From NCBI GenBank assembly GCA_020631935.1, contig JACKGP010000006.1, positions 1-59,000 on the forward strand: a stretch of 59,000 nucleotides of DNA, given 5' to 3'. Numbering within the stretch: position 1 is the first letter of the stretch; the number at the start of each line of letters is the position of its first letter. Made by a program: the position numbers and the translations under genes. The stretch comes from Candidatus Nomurabacteria bacterium (lineage in GTDB: Bacteria; Patescibacteriota; Saccharimonadia; Saccharimonadales; Saccharimonadaceae). The notes beneath the pieces are model-generated. The model ran no database searches. It had not been told where the DNA came from and was given only the letters and a program-made list of their open reading frames with translations. Below, piece by piece: positions 53,264-59,000 of this stretch.

Positions 53264-54257
53264 TCTGAGACTTCCTAGCTCGCTGTTCTTTGCCGGCCTT
53301 GCGCCTTGCCACCTCGCGCAAATCATCATGTCTATCAAACTCATCGATTATCTTTCGACCCAAAAGAGCCTCTACTGTATCCTCTAGAGTTAGCAATCCG
53401 ACCGTTTCCTGATATTCGTTAACAACGACAAACATATGATAATGTGTGCGCAAAAAAGCAGCCAATGCGTTATCCAAGGTTTGCTTTTCGTTTATATAGT
53501 AGACCTTGCTATCCATTGCAGTCTCCACCTTGGCCGTATGGCGGCGCTTAGTGTCCAGCTGTAGGATATTTTTGACATGAAGTATTCCAATAATATTATC
53601 CACGTCGTCATCAACAACTGGATAGCGACTATGCCCTCTATTGTGCAGGTCATCCAGTACCACCGGCCCAAGTATTTCACCCTTTTTTATACTTTCAATA
53701 ACCGAACGTGGAGTCATAATACTTTCAACGGTTTTCTCTCTAAAGCTTAGTGCGTGCCGAATCAGCTGCTGTTCATCTTTTTCAAGTATTCCATCAGCTC
53801 CGTCAACAACGTGGACAAACTCCTCTCTAGAGCCTAGTTTTGTTCCAGAAGAATAAGTGTTTACAGAGCGCAATACGCTAGTCAGCTTCGGGTATCTTTC
53901 TATAAAATCTAGAATGAATTTCTCATACTTTTCATATAAACCCTGAGAAAATCTCTGCACAAACGACAGCTTTGCCAGTGTGCCATAAAATAGTGCAACA
54001 GCCACCGAAATAATACCTCCTGTCACCCAGCCAGAAGCTAAAATCGCAAATATAACAGCCAGAACAAGCAGTATCGATATGCCAATCCTCTGTAGCGATA
54101 TCAACTCTACAATATTATTTGCTCTGCGAATATAAACAGAGACTTCGCCTTTTTCTTCCTTGCGCCGACGCTCAAACTGACTATCCTGACCTATGTCAAA
54201 AGTTACGCTCGTTAGCATTACAAGTAAAATTACGAAGATAAGCAATAGTATGATCAT
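53256..54257 (-). CDS. CBS-pair membrane protein (CNNM/hemolysin-like)
   Basis: A 333-residue protein with N-terminal spans (about 1-20, 55-73, 76-95), an acidic helix region, then two CBS domains (VESIMTPRSVIESI...HSRYPVVDDDVDNIIGILHVKNIL and KQTLDNALAAFLRTHYHMFVVVNEYQETVGLLTLEDTVEALLG), the arrangement of CorC/CNNM Mg-linked proteins. The span region is shorter than a full DUF21 domain and the CorC_HlyC tail is missing. TACAAT (complement of 54265-54270) ends 7 bases before ATG. Confidence 0.85.
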   Translation of the reverse strand: MIILLLIFVILLVMLTSVTFDIGQDSQFERRRKEEKGEVSVYIRRANNIVELISLQRIGISILLVLAVIFAILASGWVTGGIISVAVALFYGTLAKLSFVQRFSQGLYEKYEKFILDFIERYPKLTSVLRSVNTYSSGTKLGSREEFVHVVDGADGILEKDEQQLIRHALSFREKTVESIMTPRSVIESIKKGEILGPVVLDDLHNRGHSRYPVVDDDVDNIIGILHVKNILQLDTKRRHTAKVETAMDSKVYYINEKQTLDNALAAFLRTHYHMFVVVNEYQETVGLLTLEDTVEALLGRKIIDEFDRHDDLREVARRKAGKEQRARKSQTI

Positions 54258-54301
54258 AGTTTGTATTGTATACTAGATATGAATAAAAAGGAGTAGTTTT
54301 T

Positions 54302-55033
54302 GTGAGTAAAAATGCGTGGATTATGTTTACTGCCATCTGTGTAATAGCCTTTGGCGCACTGGCTTGGTATTCAAAGAAGGATGCAGTGGATGTGTCAAAT
54401 GTAGATACATCAAAAATACAAACAGCCAGCGATCAGTTCCCAATCGGGGATCATGTTTTCGGAAATAAAGACTCAAAAGTCATGCTTGTAGAGTACGGAG
54501 ACTACCAGTGTCCTGGCTGCGAACAGGCCAATGGACCCGTTAAGGCGGCCGCAGAAAACGTCAAAGAAGATATTGCTTTCGTATTTCGTCACTACCCATT
54601 AATCAGTGCGCACCCGAATGCTAAGGCCGCAGCCGCAGCCGCAGAGTCAGCTGGATTGCAGGGCAAGTTCTGGGAAATGCACGATATTCTATTTGATAAA
54701 CAGTCTGAATGGTCAACCGCCAGTGCGACCGAACGAACCGAGGTGTTTAAGGGCTACGCCAAAGAACTTGGCCTAGACGAAGCCAAGTTCACGAATGACC
54801 TGGTGTCAGATAAAGTACTACTTAAAATCGCAGCTGACTCTGCTATGGGCAGGAAAGATGGCGTGACTGGTACTCCATCTTTTATGCTGAATGGTAAAGC
54901 CGTAGATCAGTACGTAAAAGATGGTAAGATTGTTCAAAAAGGAACCGAAGGATCTATCCAGGCATGGTCAGACGCAAGTGCTCTGGAGAATCTCATCTTA
55001 AGGCCAGCCATAAAAGAAGCAAAAAGCGAGTAG
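54302..55033 (+). CDS. DsbA-like thiol:disulfide oxidoreductase
   Basis: A 243-residue exported thioredoxin-fold protein anchored by one N-terminal span (about 5-23). Active site C70-P-G-C73 in EYGDYQCPGCEQANGPV, helical insertion (PLISAHPNAKAAAAAAESAGLQGKFWEMHD), and the cis-Pro loop GTPSFMLNG. It would form disulfides in exported proteins, such as the Cys-rich tails of the PBP and lamin-tail proteins here. GTG 54302 follows AAAGGAG. Confidence 0.92.
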   Translation: MSKNAWIMFTAICVIAFGALAWYSKKDAVDVSNVDTSKIQTASDQFPIGDHVFGNKDSKVMLVEYGDYQCPGCEQANGPVKAAAENVKEDIAFVFRHYPLISAHPNAKAAAAAAESAGLQGKFWEMHDILFDKQSEWSTASATERTEVFKGYAKELGLDEAKFTNDLVSDKVLLKIAADSAMGRKDGVTGTPSFMLNGKAVDQYVKDGKIVQKGTEGSIQAWSDASALENLILRPAIKEAKSE

Positions 55034-55040
55034 GTCTAAA

Positions 55041-55079
55041 CAATAAAATAAGCCCCACTATTTGGGGCTTATTTTATTG
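55041..55079. terminator. bidirectional terminator
   Basis: Perfect 15-bp stem AATAAAATAAGCCCC/GGGGCTTATTTTATT with loop ACTATTT (55042-55078). A-rich and T-rich flanks let it work for the DsbA-like gene on plus and the 30-residue frame on minus. Confidence 0.93.
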
Positions 55080-55166
55080 TTCGATATAACGTCGCCAGCT
55101 ATCTGGAATAACGTCGACCGAAATTTTTGCTGCTCTACTAGACGCAGCATTTACCGAAATCAACAT
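55074..55166 (-). CDS. 30-residue small open frame with promoter, Shine-Dalgarno and terminator
   Basis: Reads MLISVNAASSRAAKISVDV then a Trp/Arg/Tyr end. AGGAGT lies about 9 bases before ATG 55166; the promoter TTGCAC-N17-TATTGT (complement of 55228-55256) gives a leader of about 55 nt holding the palindrome GCGAGCTAGCTCGC; the stop falls inside the terminator stem. All parts of an expressed unit are present, but 30 codons is too few to prove coding by composition. Could be a small regulatory RNA instead. Confidence 0.45.
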   Translation of the reverse strand: MLISVNAASSRAAKISVDVIPDSWRRYIEQ

Positions 55167-55227
55167 CGATTTTCTACTCCTGTTAATTCACCATGTTGCG
55201 AGCTAGCTCGCTTGGCGCACAATGGCT

Positions 55228-55256
55228 ACAATACTCCCTTTAAAAGTAGAGTGCAA
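55228..55256 (-). promoter_or_regulatory. promoter of the 30-residue frame
   Basis: Minus strand TTGCAC (complement of 55251-55256), 17 bases, TATTGT (complement of 55228-55233). Confidence 0.5.
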
Positions 55257-55278
55257 GCATTAGCAAAAAAATAAGTCT

Positions 55279-56211
55279 CTAAAAAACTTTTGTCTTTCGA
55301 CCTACGAAATATACTATAGCGACCAAGATGATCGAAAAAACTACTATAAATACGTACGCCAAAGGATTCTCGGCTATTGGCAATTTAACATTCATGCCAT
55401 ACATTCCAAATATAACGTTCGGTAGAGTTATCAACACAGTCAGTACAGTCAGCGTCTTGACGCGAATATTCATTGTATTGTTACTCACGGTTGTATAGGC
55501 ATTCCGTATGCTATCAACTCGACCCGTATAACTTTCGACTGCCACTAGAAGTTGCTCAATCTCTAGCTGAACATCATCCAGAGCTTCTTCGTCACGCAAA
55601 TTCATGGATTCGTGGGTGGTTTCACGAACCCTTCGTAGCATCGCCTGCATTGCACTTAGATTCATCCGGCATGCCATAAGGTTATCTTCAACAGTAACAA
55701 AATGCACAAAATCCTTATTTGTTATATCGTGCGAATGAAGCTTCAGCGCCGTATCGTTGATGCTTCTAGATGTCCGCTGCAATAACCCCTGGTAACTAGC
55801 CGTACAGGCTGCGACTACGCCGACCAATAGATCGAACGTATTACGAATCGTAGAAGGTTGCACAATAGAAGCAATAAGCTCGGGCGAAACAGTGTCTCTG
55901 GCGCCGATTGTCAGGAAGGTATCACCTTTAATCACACACAAAGCAGGCGAAGTCGTAATACGACCTGAATTTGATCGTCGCGGTATCCTTATAAAAACAT
56001 ACGCATCGCTGCCGCTAAACTCTATACGGGGCAGTTCATTGCGGTCTTGTACGTCATATAGTATGTTTCTATCTAGGCCATATTCATTGCTGATAAGGTC
56101 AAGTTCTGAAGCGGTTACAAAAGGGGCATTTACCCATACATTATTCTTGAGTGGTCGAGATTGACGCTCGAATGATTCACCCTTAGATCGCTTAGTAAAA
56201 TACTCCACCAT
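55279..56211 (-). CDS. CorA-family Mg2+ transporter
   Basis: A 310-residue protein: large N-terminal cytoplasmic domain, long helix, and two C-terminal spans with the selectivity loop FGMYGMNVKLPIA (GMN). It ends FVGRKTKVF. ATG 56220 lies directly against its TATACT and so upstream of any transcript; TATACT (complement of 56221-56226) is 9 bases from ATG 56211, the preferred start. A second CorA gene follows upstream on the same strand with its own promoter. Confidence 0.92.
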   Translation of the reverse strand: MVEYFTKRSKGESFERQSRPLKNNVWVNAPFVTASELDLISNEYGLDRNILYDVQDRNELPRIEFSGSDAYVFIRIPRRSNSGRITTSPALCVIKGDTFLTIGARDTVSPELIASIVQPSTIRNTFDLLVGVVAACTASYQGLLQRTSRSINDTALKLHSHDITNKDFVHFVTVEDNLMACRMNLSAMQAMLRRVRETTHESMNLRDEEALDDVQLEIEQLLVAVESYTGRVDSIRNAYTTVSNNTMNIRVKTLTVLTVLITLPNVIFGMYGMNVKLPIAENPLAYVFIVVFSIILVAIVYFVGRKTKVF

Positions 56212-56254
56212 TACCGACATAGTATAGCATAAGAGCTATCGCAGGATTGATCGT

Positions 56255-57169
56255 CTAGCGCTTGCGCAAAAAATAGAAACCGATTAGGGCGGCTATGATT
56301 GCACTCACCCCCAATATTTCCCAAAAAGCCAACGGCGAATTAGCAAAAGGTATCGGTACGTTCATTCCGAACAGTCCAGCAATCATGGTTGGAATGGTCA
56401 ACGATACGGTAATAACCGTCAGCAGACGAATTGTTTCATTCAATCTTGTATCCATTACAGCACGATAGCTATCGCGAACATTGGTAATAGTTCGAAGTAG
56501 ACTCTTACATCGCGCACTAACCTGCTCGATATCGATAGTCACATCCTCGACAAGATCTCGATCTGTTTCCTGAAGCGGGATTACCTTTCCACTCAGTATC
56601 TTCTGTAGGGCCGCAGTAGTAGGAACCAGTGCATCAAGGTAGTCGTTTAGCTTGCGCTCATAATCTGTCAATACGGCTATATCCTTCGATCCTAGGTTCT
56701 GTACATCGCTTATAGCAGCACGCATTTGACGATTGATAGTTGCTACGCGACGCTGATACTGGGTAGTGATGGCATCTATCATATGCGCAAAAAGCTGAGT
56801 CTGGTCTCCCGTAGATATATGCACCGTATCCATAAACGGCTGCCACAGCCTGCTCAAATTATCACGACTTACTGTTGCTACGTACTTGTGATGAATTGCA
56901 AATAAAATCGGTGTCGTAAAATCGTTAAAGTCATCGTCTGTATCGGGCAATCGAGTAATGAAATAGGTCCAGCCATCATCTTGCTCGACACGCGGAACCT
57001 CATGAGGATCTAATGCGTCTTGAACGATATCTATATCTAGACCGATCTCTGCCAGGCTAGCCACTTCAGATTCATCAGGCCTCTCGCAGCGCACCCAGCT
57101 ACCGCTGGACAGTGCATCAGAAGGCTCAATCTGCTGCTGGTATTTGGTTGAACGCAAGAATTGTATCAT
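56255..57169 (-). CDS. CorA-family Mg2+ transporter (second copy)
   Basis: A 304-residue CorA homologue with GLFGMNVPIPFANSP before the last span and a basic end (FYFLRKR). It is clearly diverged from its neighbour rather than a recent duplicate, so the two may differ in ion or in direction. TACAAT (complement of 57178-57183) ends 8 bases before ATG 57169, so the longer frame from 57187 is rejected. Confidence 0.92.
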   Translation of the reverse strand: MIQFLRSTKYQQQIEPSDALSSGSWVRCERPDESEVASLAEIGLDIDIVQDALDPHEVPRVEQDDGWTYFITRLPDTDDDFNDFTTPILFAIHHKYVATVSRDNLSRLWQPFMDTVHISTGDQTQLFAHMIDAITTQYQRRVATINRQMRAAISDVQNLGSKDIAVLTDYERKLNDYLDALVPTTAALQKILSGKVIPLQETDRDLVEDVTIDIEQVSARCKSLLRTITNVRDSYRAVMDTRLNETIRLLTVITVSLTIPTMIAGLFGMNVPIPFANSPLAFWEILGVSAIIAALIGFYFLRKR

Positions 57170-57312
57170 CTGTAGACATTGTACCACTGCTCCTGCTGGC
57201 TGTGTTTCGATGCAGCGGAAATAGTATCCAAAACTAGTTCACATTTAGCTAATGTTGAATATTTTACTACACACGATTTTATCTGTTAAACATTGCTTAT
57301 GTTAAAAAAGGG

Positions 57313-57341
57313 TTGACGTTATGGTTTATTTTTTCTATGCT
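57313..57341 (+). promoter_or_regulatory. promoter of the LysM-CHAP gene
   Basis: TTGACG (57313-57318), 17 bases, TATGCT (57336-57341). Predicts a transcript start near 57348 and a leader of about 125 nt, long for this genome. Confidence 0.6.
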
Positions 57342-57344
57342 CGT

Positions 57345-57471
57345 CATTGTGTTTTTCAAAGCCTTGGCTGTGTGGGGAGGTGTAAGAATAAGCACAATTC
57401 GGGGTATGCGTCAGTCTAATCACCAAAATAGAAGCATTAGACAAAGCGCATAATTAAGGAGAAGAAATCGA
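57345..57471 (+). promoter_or_regulatory. structured leader of the LysM-CHAP gene
   Basis: A hairpin TATGCG-tca-GTCTAAT-(15 nt)-ATTAGAC-aaag-CGCATA spans 57405-57452 (13 bp with one internal loop) and stops 3 bases before AAGGAG (57456-57461). A small AAGCC/GGCTT hairpin lies near 57360. Upstream, 57188-57312 holds nothing recognised. No known riboswitch class was identified. Confidence 0.55.
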
Positions 57472-58209
57472 ATGACAATCAAATCTAGTTTTGTGGCGCT
57501 TGGCGCCATGACTCTACTTGCGCTGACTTTTAGTCAGACAACACTAGCTAAAAGTGATAGCGACAATAAAAAACCCGCTGTCAAAAAGGAAAAAGTTATT
57601 AAAGTAAAGGTAAAGGCTGGCGACACTCTAACCAGCATTGCCACAAAGTACAAAACTAATTACGTTCGCCTTTTCAATGCCAACAAAGGCCTAATCAACC
57701 CAGACATCCTAGAAATTGGTGACGTAGTGAGAATACCTGGCGCCAAAGAAAAGCTACCGAATCGTCACGCTGAATTTGCAAGCCAGGTAGCGGCTGCTAG
57801 CTACGCTAGCACGCCAACAAACTATAACTATAACTATAGTTACGCCCCTGCACAAAACTACAGCTACAACTACAGCAATAGCGGTACGTACACAGCTGGA
57901 TCTACCGCTGGTAATACTTACTACCAAGGCTACTGTACTTGGTATGCAAAAGATAAGCGCCCTGACTTACCAAATATGCTAGGCAACGGTGGCCAGTGGA
58001 CTGCCAATGCTGCACGGCAAGGTTTCTCAACTGGAACTACACCACGAGCTGGTGCAATCGTTGAGACACCAGGTCACGTCGCCTATGTAGAGCGCGTAAA
58101 TGCCGACGGCAGCTACCTAATTTCAGAAATGAACGGTAGCGCAGGATTTGGAAACGTAGGAACCCGCACATACTCTAAGTCAACTGGTGCCACATTTATA
58201 TATAAATAG
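57472..58209 (+). CDS. secreted LysM-CHAP cell-wall hydrolase
   Basis: A 245-residue exported enzyme. Signal peptide to about residue 26 (ALTFSQTTLAKS), a Lys-rich stretch, a LysM domain (VKAGDTLTSIATKYKTNYVRLF...LEIGDVVRIP) that binds peptidoglycan, a Tyr/Asn-rich linker (NYNYNYSYAPAQNYSYNY), and a C-terminal CHAP domain with catalytic Cys in YQGYCTWYAKDKRP and His in TPGHVAYVERV. CHAP enzymes cut peptidoglycan as amidases or endopeptidases. AAGGAG precedes ATG; a terminator follows. Confidence 0.94.
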   Translation: MTIKSSFVALGAMTLLALTFSQTTLAKSDSDNKKPAVKKEKVIKVKVKAGDTLTSIATKYKTNYVRLFNANKGLINPDILEIGDVVRIPGAKEKLPNRHAEFASQVAAASYASTPTNYNYNYSYAPAQNYSYNYSNSGTYTAGSTAGNTYYQGYCTWYAKDKRPDLPNMLGNGGQWTANAARQGFSTGTTPRAGAIVETPGHVAYVERVNADGSYLISEMNGSAGFGNVGTRTYSKSTGATFIYK

Positions 58210-58221
58210 TAAAGACCCCTA

Positions 58222-58257
58222 TAAAAATAGACCGCTCTACCCCGCGGTCTATTTTTA
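58222..58257. terminator. bidirectional terminator
   Basis: Stem AAAAATAGACCGC/GCGGTCTATTTTT (58223-58256), loop TCTACCCC. Serves the LysM-CHAP gene on plus and the sodN-protease pair on minus. Confidence 0.92.
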
Positions 58258-58274
58258 CAGGTTGATGATTTGAG

Positions 58275-58583
58275 CTACCTTAAAAGTACGCGACCAATTA
58301 CATCTGCTAGCTTAGTCTCGCCATACTTCCTGCCGTCACTACTTTCGTTTAAATTATCACCGACCAAAAAAACGCTATCACTAGATAGCCTAGCAACTCG
58401 CTTTATAACTTCCCGCCCATTCTGGCTGGCCAGCACTATGTCACCTTGCCTAATTTTTAGCATTGGCAGAGCAACGATTATATCGCCAGGCTTGATGGCT
58501 GGAATCATACTTCTACCAACCACACGCCTAATATAAACTAGTCTATGATTTTTTAGTTTCTGCGAATATCTCTGCAATTTCAT
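58275..58583 (-). CDS. signal-peptidase-like NiSOD maturation protease (SodX type)
   Basis: A 102-residue S26-family protease: catalytic Ser in GRSMIPAIKPGDII, Lys in EVIKRVARLSS, and the conserved closing GDNLNESSDGRKYG. It lacks the N-terminal span of normal signal peptidase I. Paired SodX-type proteases remove the leader of NiSOD so that His can bind nickel. It overlaps the NiSOD gene by about 40 bp, strongly linking the two. Confidence 0.88.
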   Translation of the reverse strand: MKLQRYSQKLKNHRLVYIRRVVGRSMIPAIKPGDIIVALPMLKIRQGDIVLASQNGREVIKRVARLSSDSVFLVGDNLNESSDGRKYGETKLADVIGRVLLR

Positions 58584-58920
58584 CAATCATCTCTAGCAGC
58601 TTATCGGCAGCGGCTACATCACTGTGATGCTTACATTCGCCAGCCTGCTTGATTGCTTTCCAAAATTTATCGTGCAAATCAGGATGATTCTCTAAGTGCT
58701 CAGGCTTAAAATAATCAGCCCATAGTACCATCAAGTGATGCTTAGCTAATTCCGAACGTTGCTCTTTAATGACAACCGCACGTATGCGATCATCGCCCTC
58801 CATGCTTTGCATTTTTTCTAGGATCATCTTTACGCTCTGAGCCTCAATTCGCGCCTGCGCAGGATCGTATACGCCACACGGTAAATCACAGTGTGCATAA
58901 GCTGGTTTTATAAATATCAT
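58543..58920 (-). CDS. sodN: nickel superoxide dismutase precursor
   Basis: A 125-residue precursor. A 9-residue leader (MIFIKPAYA) precedes the nickel hook H-C-D-L-P-C-G-V-Y (residues 10-18), the signature of NiSOD where His1, Cys2 and Cys6 of the mature protein hold Ni. The rest is the four-helix bundle, about 116 residues as expected. GGGAGGT lies 5 bases before ATG 58920. With the protease gene it forms a two-gene oxidative-defence unit. Confidence 0.95.
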   Translation of the reverse strand: MIFIKPAYAHCDLPCGVYDPAQARIEAQSVKMILEKMQSMEGDDRIRAVVIKEQRSELAKHHLMVLWADYFKPEHLENHPDLHDKFWKAIKQAGECKHHSDVAAADKLLEMIDEIAEIFAETKKS

Positions 58921-58939
58921 AAGCTACCTCCCTGTTTAG

Positions 58940-59000
58940 TTACTCTGTTGTTGCGCCATCAAAGTCTTCTTCATTAGCCATCGCTTCTTCGCGAGTAGAC
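58940..59000 (-). CDS. C-terminal end of a truncated gene
   Basis: A minus-strand frame enters from the right edge and ends at TAA 58940 with ...EAMANEEDFDGATTE, an acidic tail. Only about 19 codons are visible and one other frame is also open, so this is tentative. It would lie just upstream of sodN. Confidence 0.35.
   Translation of the reverse strand, partial: STREEAMANEEDFDGATTE

Noticed and set aside
57345..57471. c-di-AMP (ydaO) riboswitch before the LysM-CHAP gene
   Set aside because: The characteristic conserved G-rich and AACC-type segments of that class are not visible; only a plain long hairpin is.
1..59000. CRISPR arrays, insertion sequences, phage genes or integrase sites
   Set aside because: No regularly spaced repeats, transposase motifs, terminal inverted repeats or integrase genes were seen.

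Overview
The window looks like chromosome of a small-genomed candidate phyla radiation bacterium, most likely Candidatus Saccharibacteria (TM7). This is inferred from gene content: short versions of housekeeping proteins (HrcA about 235 aa, TilS 276 aa, MurC 415 aa), type IV pilus/competence genes, a lamin-tail surface protein, small proteins of the kind common in this group, and the near absence of biosynthesis genes. No rRNA or marker phylogeny was available. The standard bacterial code fits; TGA acts as a stop.

Layout. 1-4100: end of a pilus-type operon, a PRC-barrel-like protein, recX-recA, a pilin-like protein and a PH-domain membrane protein. 4100-12000: ruvB, ruvA and ruvC interleaved with a class A penicillin-binding protein and a lamin-tail protein, then yebC. 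12000-16900: comEC, tRNA-Lys, and a tight group of a RimK-type ATP-grasp ligase, a retropepsin-like protease and a DUF1704/MATCAP-type metallopeptidase. 16900-24400: heat-shock block dnaJ, dnaK, grpE, hrcA with four CIRCE operators, plus an FAD-linked oxidase and an adenylate-kinase-like gene sharing the hrcA operator. 24400-30900: tilS-ftsH-murJ-lepA. 30900-34400: Y-family polymerase with a coupled small partner, and a histidine kinase with a receiver-only partner. 34400-42200: three CAU-anticodon tRNAs, several small envelope proteins, a transporter-like/ATP-cone/flavoprotein operon, a DivIC-like protein and a decayed MFS transporter. 42200-51500: murC, mazG-Nudix, trmB-tsaC, MscS channel, small envelope proteins, aspS. 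51500-59000: cation/proton antiporter, CBS protein, DsbA-like protein, two CorA proteins, a LysM-CHAP hydrolase, and a nickel superoxide dismutase with its maturation protease.

Regulation. More than twenty genes have a TATAAT-like -10 box ending only 6-9 bases before the start codon, implying leaderless mRNAs; other genes have ordinary Shine-Dalgarno sites. Two genes break this pattern with structured leaders. In the dnaK leader an 8-bp long-range pairing can fold out 84 nt and bring a strong upstream Shine-Dalgarno next to the AUG. The LysM-CHAP gene has a leader of about 125 nt with a long hairpin.

Best candidates for something new: the dnaK leader architecture, the ligase/protease/peptidase trio (possible protein tagging and trimming), the operon coupling a lone ATP-cone to a flavoprotein that has lost both redox cysteines, and the Cys-repeat tails on two surface proteins. 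Gene decay is visible in the MFS transporter and in two small membrane-protein genes each interrupted by a single TAA.
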